From contig CAUTYX010000009.1 in assembly GCA_963542695.1 (NCBI GenBank), positions 1 to 64,000 of the forward strand: DNA of 64,000 nucleotides, given 5' to 3'. The DNA is from RUG100 sp963542695. GTDB taxonomy: Bacteria; Bacillota; Clostridia; Peptostreptococcales; Anaerovoracaceae. The notes beneath the pieces were generated by a model that saw only the letters and a program-made list of their open reading frames with translations, was not told the DNA's origin and did no database searches. Below, in pieces: positions 50,188 to 59,263 of this stretch; within the stretch, counting starts at the first letter, position 1; every line of letters begins with the position of its first letter. Position numbers and translations under genes: made by a program.

Positions 50188-51168
50188 CTATAACTTTTCC
50201 AGTAGAGCTTCTACTATATCCATATTGTCGGCAACGACGCAGTAATCCGAGGCGTCAAAGGATGGGGCATGGGCATATTGGTTGACGTTGATGATCATAC
50301 CGCTATCCTTCATGCCGCATTGATGATGGGAAGCTCCTGAAATCCCAAAACCAAGACAAATTTTAGGGCGGATTCCTTTTCCGGAAGTGCCAATCATCTT
50401 TCCTTCGTCCGTTACCCAGCCTTCGTCTAAGACAGGACGGGTGCATCCTGTGGTGCCATTTAATTTAGCGGCTAAGGTTTCCAGCTTGTCCCAGTTTTCC
50501 TGGCTGCCGACACCAAAGCCGCCGCACACAACTACGTCAGCAGCTTCGACAGGGATGCCTTTTTGTTCTTGCTGGTGGATGCCTAAAGGGATAATTTTAG
50601 TAGATACCGAATGAATGATTTCCTGTTCCAGCTCTATAATCCGGCATTCTCTTGCCGGTTGCTCCTTGGCCGTAAAGATCCCCGGTTTTACACTGGCAAT
50701 CTGTGGTTTAGTGGAAGGAATCAAAATTTCTCCAATGACTTTCCCACCAAAAGCAGGAACCATGGCAATGAAATTACCCTCATCGTCTACTTTTAAATCC
50801 ACACAATGGGCAGCACCGGCACTTTTGCACTGTAGTGATAGGGTTGGCGCCAGTTCTTCGCCGTAAGCAGAAGCCGGAATCAGTACAATGTCCGGCTGAA
50901 AGCGATCAATGGCAGCTTTTATAACAGCGCTGTAATAGTCAATGTGGAACATGGTTAGCTTGTTTGATTCTAACCAATATACTTTGTCGGCATTGATTTT
51001 GGAAAGTTCTGTAACGGCTTCTTTAATATCAGTTCCGCAGGTAACAAAAGCCATTTCCATGTCTTGAGCCGGAAACAGCTCTCTTGCCTTTGTCATCAGC
51101 TCTTTTGCAGAGGATTCTACTACATTATTTTTTAATTCTCCATAAATGAGTATTTTTTTATTTTCCAT
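50188..51168 (-). CDS. etfA: Electron transfer flavoprotein alpha subunit
   Basis: 326 residues from the ATG at 51168 with AGGTG upstream; a GTG three codons earlier is also open. The C-terminal FAD domain has the ETF-alpha signature: VVCGGFGVGSQENWDKLETL, GCTRPVLDEGWV, MIGTSGKGIRPKICLGFGIS and MIINVNQYAHAPSFDASDYC. It forms a heterodimer with EtfB (encoded 9-18 bases upstream in the operon) and passes electrons with the acyl-CoA dehydrogenase. Confidence 0.96.
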   Translation of the reverse strand: MENKKILIYGELKNNVVESSAKELMTKARELFPAQDMEMAFVTCGTDIKEAVTELSKINADKVYWLESNKLTMFHIDYYSAVIKAAIDRFQPDIVLIPASAYGEELAPTLSLQCKSAGAAHCVDLKVDDEGNFIAMVPAFGGKVIGEILIPSTKPQIASVKPGIFTAKEQPARECRIIELEQEIIHSVSTKIIPLGIHQQEQKGIPVEAADVVVCGGFGVGSQENWDKLETLAAKLNGTTGCTRPVLDEGWVTDEGKMIGTSGKGIRPKICLGFGISGASHHQCGMKDSGMIINVNQYAHAPSFDASDYCVVADNMDIVEALLEKL

Positions 51169-51186
51169 AAGATACACCTACTTTCT

Positions 51187-51984
51187 CTACAGCTGGTAGC
51201 CGGATTTACGAATGGCGTCGATAATTTGATCTGCCACTTCCTGCGGCGTACCTTGTATTTTTACAGATTCTCTTCGGTTATCCGGTTCCATTAACTCTCC
51301 CGGTTGTGTGGGAGAGCCGGCAAGTCCAAGGTAGGCAGCATCCGCCTTAATATCTTCGCTGCTCCAAACAATTACTTCTTTGTTTCGACAACTGAGAATG
51401 CCTTTTCCGGTAATCATCCGTGGCTCATTGGCTCCTTTGGAAACGCCAAAGACAGCAGGCAACTCTACTTGGTAATCGATGTATCCGTTGGGGATTTTTT
51501 TCTTTACAATAGCCTTGGAGTCGTCAATGGCAATGTGCTCCACATCGTTAACGTGCGGCAACTGCATCCATTCTCCCAGCTGGGAAATAACCTGAGAGGT
51601 GGCACCGTCTTCAGAAACATTGCCTCCTAGGATAAGGTCTGCAGAAATCTTTGTTTTTTTAATGCCTTCCATTAGAGTGTAGGAAGTGGAGAAGGTATCG
51701 GCTCCGCCAAAGGCTTCGTCGCTGAGGATATAGCCTTTGTCTGCGCCCATTGCAAGGCACTCTTTGATTTGCATGGCACTAAAGGAAGGGCACATGCTGA
51801 GGACAATGACGGAACCACCGTGAACATCTCGCAGGGACAGAGCCATTTCCATTGCATTTTTATCAGAAGGATTAATGACAGAGGGGATGCCGTCACGAAT
51901 GAGTCGTTTGGTTTTCTTATCTAGCTTTAATCGACTGTATTTTTCCGGATCGGGAACCGGTTTTACGCAAATAATGATATTCAA
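51187..51984 (-). CDS. etfB: Electron transfer flavoprotein beta subunit
   Basis: 265 residues from a TTG at 51984 with AAGGAG 6 nt upstream. MNIIICVKPVPDPEKYSRLK, VINPSDKNAMEMALSLRD, CLAMGADKGYILSDEAFGGA, LGGNVSEDGATSQV and LPAVFGVSKGANEPRM are typical. In Bcd-Etf complexes of Clostridia, EtfB can carry the bifurcating FAD; whether this EtfAB bifurcates cannot be read safely from sequence. Second gene of the acyl-CoA dehydrogenase operon. Confidence 0.95.
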   Translation of the reverse strand: MNIIICVKPVPDPEKYSRLKLDKKTKRLIRDGIPSVINPSDKNAMEMALSLRDVHGGSVIVLSMCPSFSAMQIKECLAMGADKGYILSDEAFGGADTFSTSYTLMEGIKKTKISADLILGGNVSEDGATSQVISQLGEWMQLPHVNDVEHIAIDDSKAIVKKKIPNGYIDYQVELPAVFGVSKGANEPRMITGKGILSCRNKEVIVWSSEDIKADAAYLGLAGSPTQPGELMEPDNRRESVKIQGTPQEVADQIIDAIRKSGYQL

Positions 51985-52049
51985 AATATACTCCTTTGGT
52001 ATGTAAATATGTCTGTTTCAATATACTTGAGTAGCTTCCCTGGATTATT

Positions 52050-53207
52050 TTAACCGGCGGAAAATTCCTTGGCTGTATCGCCGTAAATCACCATCTTTTG
52101 GACTTCATTGGTACCGCCGGCACTAATGGAAGCCAGGGCATCACGCATATAGCGACCCACCGGATATTCATCTACAAGACCGTAGCCGCCCATTAACTCG
52201 ATACAATGCTGGGCACACTGAACGGCATTATTAGTACAAAAAAGTTTTGCCATACCGTTATAAGGCGCCGTAGGAACGCCTTTGTCTTTTAGATAGGCGG
52301 CTCGATATACCAGCAGTCGGCCGGCTTCGTAGGCAGTTCTGATTTCAGCAATATGGAATTGAATAGCCTGCAATCGGTTTAGCGTTTTTCCGTAGATGAT
52401 TCGATCCTCGGAAAATTCTACCGCTTCTTCCAGGCAACCTTTCATAAGACCAACGCAGATGGCACTAACAGAGGCTCGCCCGATTTCCCCGATTTCCTTT
52501 AAGGCAATGCCGGCAGCTGCACCGGTTCTACCCAGCTTGGCAGAGTCAGGGACACGAACATTGGTGAGCACCATGTCGCCACTAATGGATCCTTTTACAC
52601 CCATTTTGTTTTCTCCACGTCCGATTTTGTAACCCGGAGCGTCTTTTGGAATAATAAAGGCGGAAAGCTCGTTTCTTCCTTTGGCGTTGACACCGGTTTT
52701 AGCGGTTACTATGGCATAGTCGGCAATTTCATTGTTGGTGATAAAGCACTTCCTACCACTAATTACCCATTCATCACCATCTTTTTCAGCGATGGTAGTA
52801 TGACCCATTAAATCTGTACCACCGCCCGGTTCTGTTACGGCCAAGGCCCAAATCTTGCTGCCATCACACATACCCGGTAAATACTTTTTCTTCTGTTCTT
52901 CGCTGCCTCCGTCGCACATGGCTCCGACAGCTAACTGATGGGAGAATATAAACATAACCAGTCCGGCAGAATATCTGGCCAATTCCTCCATGGCGATAAT
53001 TCGTTCTGTGTGGCCTAGACCCAGTCCGCCATATTCTTCCGGAACAAAGCAACCTAGTACTCCTAACTGACCCAGTTTGGGAAACAACTCCACAGGGCAA
53101 CGATCTTCTTCATCCCATTTTGAAGCGTGTGGTGCTACGTATTCTTTTGCGAAATCTCGGAAAGCTTTTTGCAGCATTTGCTGTTCTTCTGTGAATTCAA
53201 AATTCAT
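52050..53207 (-). CDS. Acyl-CoA dehydrogenase (butyryl-CoA dehydrogenase type)
   Basis: 385 residues from the ATG at 53207 with AAGGAGG 9 nt upstream on the minus strand; the longer frame upstream lacks a ribosome site. MNFEFTEEQQMLQKAFRDFA, FVPEEYGGLGLGHTERIIAM, ALAVTEPGGGTDLMGHTTIA, DEWVISGRKCFITN, CVGLMKGCLEEAVEFSEDR and GGYGLVDEYPVGRYMRDA are present; the last holds the catalytic-base Glu region typical of short-chain enzymes. With EtfBA it likely reduces an enoyl-CoA (crotonyl-CoA or similar) during fermentation. Exact chain length unknown. Confidence 0.93.
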   Translation of the reverse strand: MNFEFTEEQQMLQKAFRDFAKEYVAPHASKWDEEDRCPVELFPKLGQLGVLGCFVPEEYGGLGLGHTERIIAMEELARYSAGLVMFIFSHQLAVGAMCDGGSEEQKKKYLPGMCDGSKIWALAVTEPGGGTDLMGHTTIAEKDGDEWVISGRKCFITNNEIADYAIVTAKTGVNAKGRNELSAFIIPKDAPGYKIGRGENKMGVKGSISGDMVLTNVRVPDSAKLGRTGAAAGIALKEIGEIGRASVSAICVGLMKGCLEEAVEFSEDRIIYGKTLNRLQAIQFHIAEIRTAYEAGRLLVYRAAYLKDKGVPTAPYNGMAKLFCTNNAVQCAQHCIELMGGYGLVDEYPVGRYMRDALASISAGGTNEVQKMVIYGDTAKEFSAG

Positions 53208-53283
53208 ACAATGTATTCCTCCTTGTGTATAGAGTAGGGCGGATTTTACTTCGGATTTTTTTAGATATAAATATGTTGTTAAG

Positions 53284-53312
53284 AGTTTATCACAAGGAGA
53301 AAAACGGAACAA
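53284..53312 (-). promoter_or_regulatory. Candidate promoter of the acyl-CoA dehydrogenase/etfBA operon
   Basis: Minus strand TTGTTC (53312-53307), 17-bp spacer, TAAACT (53289-53284), about 75 bases before the start. Confidence 0.4.
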
Positions 53313-53456
53313 TGAATAAGGTTGTCAATATACGTGGACTAAATTGCTCTTTTTTATGTATTGATTTTAAAACAATATAAGTGTTTTTGCGAAAAAGTAG
53401 TACTTTCTTGCTGTTGTATACATATAAATTTTTGAAAAAACCGGAATTGCCCCAGA

Positions 53457-53485
53457 TTGCATTTTTTAATGAAATATGATGTAAT
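53457..53485 (+). promoter_or_regulatory. Candidate promoter of the flavodiiron gene
   Basis: TTGCAT (53457-53462), 17-bp spacer, TGTAAT (53480-53485), about 60 bases before the start at 53549. Confidence 0.45.
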
Positions 53486-53548
53486 AACAATGGCAATAAA
53501 GTTTGAGAACCGGGCGAACCGTAAAAAATATAATCAGGGAGACCGAAT

Positions 53549-54703
53549 ATGGAAATTACAAAAACAATTAAGTACATTGGAGTCAATGATCATCAGTTGG
53601 ATATGTTCGAAAGCCAGTTCGAAGTGCCCAATGGGATGGCATACAACTCTTATGTTATTTTAGACGACAAAACCGCTGTTATGGATACGGTGGAAACCAA
53701 ATTTACCCATCAGTGGCTGCAGCAATTAGAAGAAGCGTTAGATGGAACAGCTCCGGATTATTTAATCGTGCAGCATATGGAGCCGGATCACTCAGCCAAT
53801 ATCGCTGTGTTTATGGAAAAATACCCAAAAGCTACCATAGTAGCCAGCAAAAAAGCTTTCGGCATGATGAAGCAATTTTATGGGACAGACTATGCAGATC
53901 GCCAGATGATAATTGCCAATGGGGATACCTTGTCTTTGGGGCAGCACCAGTTAAATTTTATGGCCACACCAATGGTTCATTGGCCGGAAGTTATGATGAC
54001 TTATGATGCCACGGATAAAGTATTCTTTAGTGCTGACGGATTTGGAAAATTTGGGGCGTTGGATGTAGACGAAGATTGGGACTGCGAAGCACGACGCTAT
54101 TATTTTGGCATTATCGGTAAATATGGTCAGCAGGTGCAGAATGCGTTGAAAAAAGTAAAGACTCTAGATATTAAAATCATCTGCCCTCTACATGGACCGA
54201 TCTTATCAGAAGATTTGGGTCACTATATTGAAAAATATGAAATTTGGTCTTCTTATGAAGCAGAAACAAAAGGCGTGTTTATTGCCTACACCTCCGTATA
54301 TGGTCACACCAAGGAAGCTGTGGAACAATTGGAAGATATGCTAAAAGAAAAAGGCGTAGAAGTTGTAGCCAGTGCCGACCTTGCCAGAGAGGATATGGCC
54401 GAAGCCATTGAAGATGCGTTCCGTCATGATAGGTTGATTCTTGCAACAACCACCTACAATATGGATATTTTCCCCTTTATGCGGACCTTTATTGACGGCC
54501 TAAAGGAAAGAGATTACAAAAAACGGATCATTGGACTTATTGAAAACGGAAGCTGGGCTCCGACGGCAGCCAAGGTTATGAGACAGTTGCTGGATGGTTG
54601 TAAAGAACTGAACTTTACAGAAAATACCGTAACGATTAAATCTGCTTTAAATGATGATAGCAAGGCGCAATTGGCGGCATTAGCCGACGAACTGGCAAAG
54701 TAA
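53549..54703 (+). CDS. FprA-type flavodiiron protein
   Basis: 384 residues. The beta-lactamase-like domain has the diiron ligand motif HMEPDHSAN (H-x-E-x-D-H) and later HWPEVMMTYD, FSADGFGKFG and CPLHGPIL. The C-terminal flavodoxin domain begins near residue 250 (FIAYTSVYGHTKEAVEQLED), with TTTYNMDIFPFM and GSWAPTAAK. Such A-type flavoproteins reduce oxygen to water, or nitric oxide to nitrous oxide, and protect anaerobes. No rubredoxin gene is adjacent. It diverges from an oxygen-sensitive flavoenzyme operon. Confidence 0.95.
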   Translation: MEITKTIKYIGVNDHQLDMFESQFEVPNGMAYNSYVILDDKTAVMDTVETKFTHQWLQQLEEALDGTAPDYLIVQHMEPDHSANIAVFMEKYPKATIVASKKAFGMMKQFYGTDYADRQMIIANGDTLSLGQHQLNFMATPMVHWPEVMMTYDATDKVFFSADGFGKFGALDVDEDWDCEARRYYFGIIGKYGQQVQNALKKVKTLDIKIICPLHGPILSEDLGHYIEKYEIWSSYEAETKGVFIAYTSVYGHTKEAVEQLEDMLKEKGVEVVASADLAREDMAEAIEDAFRHDRLILATTTYNMDIFPFMRTFIDGLKERDYKKRIIGLIENGSWAPTAAKVMRQLLDGCKELNFTENTVTIKSALNDDSKAQLAALADELAK

Positions 54704-54732
54704 ATCATAGATAAGATACTTGTGGACATTTA

Positions 54733-54763
54733 CCACCGGCTCCTATGTAGGGTCGGTGGTTTT
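54733..54763 (+). terminator. Terminator after the flavodiiron gene
   Basis: CCACCG (54733-54738) pairs with CGGTGG (54754-54759), followed by TTTT. A short stem, so moderate confidence. Confidence 0.55.
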
Positions 54764-54776
54764 CTGTCTTCTCATG

Positions 54777-54805
54777 TTGTTATCAAAATACCCCTATGAT
54801 AAAAT
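54777..54805 (+). promoter_or_regulatory. recJ promoter
   Basis: TTGTTA (54777-54782), 17-bp spacer, TAAAAT (54800-54805), 40 bases before the start. Confidence 0.55.
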
Positions 54806-54845
54806 ATCATCATGATTGATAAGAAAGCAGGAGGCAATTTTTTCT

Positions 54846-56546
54846 ATGGCAATAGAGTCAGAAATCGTTAAACAAGAACATGCCGGCAGGCAGAATCAAA
54901 AAGTGCATATACCGGAAAACTTGCATCCTTTGGTGTTGCAGTTATTACAGCAACGAGGGATTACTACAGAGGAGGACCGGCGAGAATTTCTTTCACCAAT
55001 GCCAAAGAAAACCTATGATCCTTTCTTGTTAAAAAACATGAAGGAAGGGGTAGAGCGGATTTTCGCAGCGGTAGATGCCGGCGAAAAAATCTGCATCTAC
55101 GGTGACTACGATACAGACGGAGTGACTTCTGTCAGCATTATGATGACTGTACTAAAGCAGCTGACAGATAACCTGATGTATTATATTCCTTCTCGTTTTG
55201 AAGAAGGTTATGGACTAAACAAAAACGCCGTGCAGCTGCTCCGCGAAAAAGAAGTCGATTTAATTGTCACAGTGGATTGTGGCAGTGTTTCCGTTGAGGA
55301 AGTGGACATGGCAAAAAGTCTAGGCATGGACGTGGTGGTAACAGATCATCACAGCGTCGAAGACCGTTTTGCAAAATGTATATTAATTAATCCACGGCAA
55401 AAAGATTGTCCCTATCCTTTCAAAGGACTGGCCGGATGTGGCGTTGTCTACAAAGTCGCCCAGGCCATGGAGAGAAGGGGGAGAATTCCCCGTAGCTTGT
55501 TGGCACGGCTTCTGGATTTAGTGGCCATTGGAACCATCGGTGATGTGGTGCCGTTGATTGATGAAAACAGAACCTTGGTGAAATACGGTTTGCGGGAGCT
55601 AAATAGTGGAAAACGCCTTAGTTTGAAGCTCTTTAACGAAATCGTCGCCTTGGAACCGGGCTCCATTGGTTCACAACAGGTCGCTTTTACCATTGTGCCG
55701 CGGATTAATGCAGCCGGTCGAATGGACAAGGCGGATACCGGCGTTTCCATGCTTCTTTCGGAAGAGAGCAACACCATTCGCCTACATTCTTTGATTCTAC
55801 AAGGTTACAACGACAAACGAAAAGAAATCCAGGAAAAAACATATCAGATGTGCATGACATTGCTGGAGGAGCAATGCAAAAACAGCTTGTTCCCGGTTAT
55901 TTTTGCAGAAGAAGCCCATGAAGGTATTACCGGTATTGTAGCGGGGAAAATAAGAGAACGGATTAACAAACCGGTGATTATTGTAACGCCAAACAATGGT
56001 ATGTTAAAGGGAACCGGTCGTTCTACAGACAACATCGACTTGTATAAGGTGATGAAGACCCAGGAAGAGCTATTTGTTAAATTCGGAGGACACAAGGGGG
56101 CTTGCGGATTTACTATGGAAGAAGCCAATTTGGACAAGCTTCGAAAGGGTTTACACCGGCAAGTGACAGCTATAAATGATACGGCTATGGCCAATTCCAT
56201 TGCCTTTGATTTAGACATTGAACCTACTGCCGTAACAGTAGACTTAATTAAGCAATTGGCTATTTTGGAACCCTTTGGAAGTGGCAATTCAAGTCCGCTG
56301 TTTCGGTTGCAAAAGGTAACGGTAGATAATGTTCGGTATATGGGAAACCACGGACAGCATGTGCGTATTGGAATCTTTAAAGGCAACAGTCCGGTGATTT
56401 CGGCGGTGCTCTTTGGCACTGCGGCAGATTATCAAGAAATTTTGGAAAAAGGTAATACCCTTGATATAATCGGTTCTTTGTCGGTGAATCGTTTTAATGG
56501 GAAGGAAAGCCCGCAAATTGAAATTCGTCACATGAAAGAATCCTAA
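54846..56546 (+). CDS. recJ: Single-stranded-DNA exonuclease RecJ
   Basis: 566 residues from the ATG at 54846 (CAGGAGG about 11 nt upstream). DHH phosphoesterase motifs: CIYGDYDTDGVTSVSIMM, VTVDCGSVS, VVTDHHSVEDR and NPRQKDCPYPFKGLAGCGV. The DHHA1 domain has IRERINKPVIIVTPNNG and FGGHKGACGFTM. It degrades single-stranded DNA 5' to 3' in repair and recombination. In many Clostridia recJ sits next to apt and relA; those are not here. Confidence 0.95.
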   Translation: MAIESEIVKQEHAGRQNQKVHIPENLHPLVLQLLQQRGITTEEDRREFLSPMPKKTYDPFLLKNMKEGVERIFAAVDAGEKICIYGDYDTDGVTSVSIMMTVLKQLTDNLMYYIPSRFEEGYGLNKNAVQLLREKEVDLIVTVDCGSVSVEEVDMAKSLGMDVVVTDHHSVEDRFAKCILINPRQKDCPYPFKGLAGCGVVYKVAQAMERRGRIPRSLLARLLDLVAIGTIGDVVPLIDENRTLVKYGLRELNSGKRLSLKLFNEIVALEPGSIGSQQVAFTIVPRINAAGRMDKADTGVSMLLSEESNTIRLHSLILQGYNDKRKEIQEKTYQMCMTLLEEQCKNSLFPVIFAEEAHEGITGIVAGKIRERINKPVIIVTPNNGMLKGTGRSTDNIDLYKVMKTQEELFVKFGGHKGACGFTMEEANLDKLRKGLHRQVTAINDTAMANSIAFDLDIEPTAVTVDLIKQLAILEPFGSGNSSPLFRLQKVTVDNVRYMGNHGQHVRIGIFKGNSPVISAVLFGTAADYQEILEKGNTLDIIGSLSVNRFNGKESPQIEIRHMKES

Positions 56547-56634
56547 AAGATAGAGAGTTTAAAGAATAGCCAAACAGAAATTTGAGGAGCTACTTAGAAT
56601 AGCAGACAGTAAATTAACAGGAAGGACTTGTTTC

Positions 56635-57738
56635 ATGGTGAAAATTAAAAAGGGAATATTGGCAATCATTGTAGCAGCATCTGTTTTGACAGGGTGCATA
56701 GGAGGAGTGTTTATTGGTCATTTTCAAGGAGCTTCGCCGGATAAGAAATTGCACACTCTACAGCAAACCATTGAAAAACTCTATTATATAGAACCCAGTA
56801 GTAAAGCCTTAGAAGAGGAGACCTATAAAGGGTTGGTACGTGGATTAGGAGATGAGTATTCGGAATATATGACAAAATCGGAGTATGATTCATGGGTTGC
56901 CGGCACTACCGGTTCCTATGAAGGTGTAGGCTTGATTTTTTCTAAAAATAAAAAAACCGGAAAGGTAATTGTCGTACAGGTGGTAAAAAACAGCCCGGCT
57001 GAGAATAACGGTATCAAAACCGGAGACAATATACTGAAAGTAGGCGGAAAAACATATAAAGATGTTGAGAAAATGGCAACGGCTATTCGCGGAAAAGCCG
57101 ATTCTACGGTAGATATTGTCTTTGTAAGAGATGGGAAAACCTTTACCAAAAAGCTGACTCGGGCATCCATTACGATGGAAACCGTTTCCACAAAACAGCT
57201 GGATAACAACATAGGATATATTTCTATTAGTGCTTTTGAAAGCGCTACGGCACAAGATTTTAAAGAGGCGCTGCAAGGCTGTGAAAAGAAACACAACAAA
57301 GGTGTTATCATCGACCTGCGGGATAACGGTGGCGGATTGGTTCAGTCATCTGTGGAGATTGCCGATATGCTCATGGATAAATCTGTTGTAACATATATGG
57401 AAGACCGAAAAGGCAAAAAGGATTACTATAGAGCTCACGATGGCAGTACGAAACTTCCTTATGTACTGCTGGTAAATGGCCATACAGCCAGTGCTTCTGA
57501 AATTTTAACGGCAGCGGTTATGGACAATACAAAAAACAAAGTGGTTGGCACCAAAACGTATGGAAAAGGCATTGTCCAAGACATCTATCCTCTGCAGGAC
57601 GGAAGTGCCTTAAAGCTGACGGTAAAACAGTATTTTTCACCAAAGGGGAAGGTTATTCATAAAAAAGGAATTGCACCAAATTACATTGTTAAAGGTGGGG
57701 ATGCCCAGTTAAAGAAAGCCAAAGAAGTGCTTCGTTGA
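56635..57738 (+). CDS. S41 family C-terminal processing protease
   Basis: 367 residues. An N-terminal signal or anchor helix (ILAIIVAASVLTGCIGGVFI) includes a Cys in TGC that could act as a weak lipobox. The PDZ domain lies near 90-170 (GLIFSKNKKTGKVIVVQVVK, GIKTGDNILKVGG). The S41 core has IDLRDNGGGLVQSSVEIADM, NGHTASASEILTAAVMDN (catalytic Ser in ASASE) and KTYGKGIVQDIYPL (catalytic Lys). These Tsp/CtpA-type proteases act outside the membrane on protein C-termini. Monocistronic; its stop overlaps the -35 box of the next gene. Confidence 0.94.
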   Translation: MVKIKKGILAIIVAASVLTGCIGGVFIGHFQGASPDKKLHTLQQTIEKLYYIEPSSKALEEETYKGLVRGLGDEYSEYMTKSEYDSWVAGTTGSYEGVGLIFSKNKKTGKVIVVQVVKNSPAENNGIKTGDNILKVGGKTYKDVEKMATAIRGKADSTVDIVFVRDGKTFTKKLTRASITMETVSTKQLDNNIGYISISAFESATAQDFKEALQGCEKKHNKGVIIDLRDNGGGLVQSSVEIADMLMDKSVVTYMEDRKGKKDYYRAHDGSTKLPYVLLVNGHTASASEILTAAVMDNTKNKVVGTKTYGKGIVQDIYPLQDGSALKLTVKQYFSPKGKVIHKKGIAPNYIVKGGDAQLKKAKEVLR

Positions 57739-57763
57739 CGATAGGTTTTTCAATTGCTATAAT
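57735..57763 (+). promoter_or_regulatory. Promoter of the YerC-type gene
   Basis: TTGACG (57735-57740), 17-bp spacer, perfect TATAAT (57758-57763). The -35 box overlaps the stop codon of the S41 protease gene. Confidence 0.65.
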
Positions 57764-57807
57764 TACACTATAATGCGATAAAGTGTAAAATTGACAGGAG
57801 GAAGACA

Positions 57808-58119
57808 TTGGCTTATGAATCCCGCTACCAAAGCGATGAAATTGATGTTCTCTTTGAAGCGATATTGCTGCTGGAAAACCAGGAGGACTGCTATCGTTTT
57901 TTTGAGGATCTCTGTACGGTAAAGGAACTGCAATCCATTGCCCAAAGGCTCCATGTGGCAAAGCTTTTGGACGCCAAAATGAAGTATACAGAGATTGAAG
58001 AAAAAACCAAGGCATCCACTGCAACCATTAGTCGCATTAACAAATGTTTGATGTATGGTGCCGATGGATACCAGCGCATTTTTCAGCGGTTGGAAGAACA
58101 GGAAAAAGAAAATCAATAA
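57808..58119 (+). CDS. YerC/YecD family TrpR-like regulator
   Basis: 103 residues from a TTG at 57808 with AGGAGG 6 nt upstream. DLCTVKELQSIAQRLHVAKL is the TrpR-superfamily helix-turn-helix start and YTEIEEKTKASTATISRINK is the recognition part. The YerC/YecD family is close to TrpR in fold; its ligand and regulon in Clostridia are not established. Tryptophan binding cannot be assumed. Probably expressed with the following phosphopantetheinyl transferase gene (17-base gap). Confidence 0.9.
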   Translation: MAYESRYQSDEIDVLFEAILLLENQEDCYRFFEDLCTVKELQSIAQRLHVAKLLDAKMKYTEIEEKTKASTATISRINKCLMYGADGYQRIFQRLEEQEKENQ

Positions 58120-58136
58120 ATCTTTTGGGAAGAGCA

Positions 58137-58724
58137 ATGGACACCATCCTACTTGCACAATATAATAATTTCGGACGAAAATGCCGGCGTGAAGACACTG
58201 ATCGACTGCTGTTAAAAACCGTAGATGCGTTTTTAAAGATGAATGCTATGCCCGGGGGAAAGCTGGAAATCGAAAGAACAAAAGCCGGAAAACCGTATGT
58301 ATCAGGAGAAATCATGGTAGGAGAAAAGCTTCCCTTTGTGTCGGTGTCTCATACCGGTAATCAGTGGTTTGGAGCGGCTTCATGGTATCCGGTAGGCATC
58401 GATGTGGAGCAAGTAAAGTCCCTTGATTTTGCCAAACTGGCAGGCCGGTTTTATTCGGCTTCTGAAAAAGAATACTGTGATAAAGCGGGGCTATCAGGCT
58501 TTTTTCGTATCTGGTGTCGTAAAGAGGCATTGGTAAAAATCAAAGGCAGCACCCTAGGCAAAGGCCTATCGGGATTTGAAACAGCTCCCCGAGGAGTGTC
58601 GATAGAGAAAATAGAAATAGAAGGGACAACTATTTATTTGCAGGATTATTGTCCCCGGGAAGGACTAGCCGGATGCATCGCCAGTGAAAAAAAGAGCCGG
58701 TTGCATCATGTGGAAATAAAGTGA
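58137..58724 (+). CDS. 4'-phosphopantetheinyl transferase (Sfp-like)
   Basis: 195 residues from the ATG at 58137 (MDTILLAQY); a longer frame overlaps the preceding gene. GKPYVSGEIMVGEKLPFVSV, SHTGNQWFGAA, VGIDVEQVKSLDF (metal-binding GIDVE) and FFRIWCRKEALVKIKG (W-x-x-KEA) are the family motifs. It is shorter than Sfp (about 225). It attaches phosphopantetheine to carrier proteins; with no synthase nearby, the target is unknown and could be a fatty-acid or secondary-metabolite carrier. Confidence 0.9.
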   Translation: MDTILLAQYNNFGRKCRREDTDRLLLKTVDAFLKMNAMPGGKLEIERTKAGKPYVSGEIMVGEKLPFVSVSHTGNQWFGAASWYPVGIDVEQVKSLDFAKLAGRFYSASEKEYCDKAGLSGFFRIWCRKEALVKIKGSTLGKGLSGFETAPRGVSIEKIEIEGTTIYLQDYCPREGLAGCIASEKKSRLHHVEIK

Positions 58725-58725
58725 G

Positions 58726-58767
58726 CCGCAGGGGGTACGATGAATACGGTTTCCTGCGGATTTTTTA
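58726..58767 (+). terminator. Terminator after the phosphopantetheinyl transferase gene
   Basis: CCGCAGG (58726-58732) pairs perfectly with CCTGCGG (58753-58759), followed by ATTTTTTAT. Confidence 0.7.
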
Positions 58768-58795
58768 TAAAATATCAATAGAATAGGAGCATGGC

Positions 58796-59263
58796 ATGGA
58801 TATACAAGGGGCATCCCTTCGGTATTTATCCTATCGAGATCGATCTGCCAAGGAGATGGCAGAGTATCTGGAAAAAAAGGGATTTGCGGTAGTAGACATT
58901 GAAGAGGAAATCCATCGTCTGAAAGCCCGTCGCTATATTGATGATGCTCGGTTTGCAAGACAGCATATTCTCTATGCACTGAGCAAAGGTCGTGGAAGCT
59001 TGCGCATTGAACGGGATTTAAAAAACAAAGGCATTTGTCGAGAAGATTTGGAAGACGGCATGTACCAAGCAGAAGAAATACTGGAAATGACCTATGAAGA
59101 CTGTCAGAGACAGCAGGCTGCGAAAATTGCCACCACCATGATGGAGGGACTGGAAATAAATGAAAAGCACTTGGCAAGAGTAGCAAGGCGCCTTGCCGGT
59201 CGAGGATATAAGACAGGAATTATTTACGATACCATACGACAAATACAAGAGGAAGAGATATGA
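58796..59263 (+). CDS. recX: Regulatory protein RecX
   Basis: 155 residues in three-helix repeats: RYLSYRDRSAKEMAEYLEKK, RLKARRYIDDARFARQHILY, SKGRGSLRIERDLKNKGI and ARVARRLAGRGYKTGIIYDT. RecX modulates RecA filaments. recA is not adjacent. Start of a tightly packed run (recX, unknown, rmuC, phosphoesterase) with ATGA overlaps at each junction, so they are cotranscribed. Confidence 0.93.
   Translation: MDIQGASLRYLSYRDRSAKEMAEYLEKKGFAVVDIEEEIHRLKARRYIDDARFARQHILYALSKGRGSLRIERDLKNKGICREDLEDGMYQAEEILEMTYEDCQRQQAAKIATTMMEGLEINEKHLARVARRLAGRGYKTGIIYDTIRQIQEEEI

Larger units (their letters stand above)
53208..53548. other. Intergenic region between divergent acyl-CoA dehydrogenase and flavodiiron genes
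   Basis: 341 bases without a gene, AT-rich. It carries a candidate minus promoter (53284-53312) and a candidate plus promoter (53457-53485). The middle (53320-53450) shows no stable hairpin or clear operator that I can support. Confidence 0.6.
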
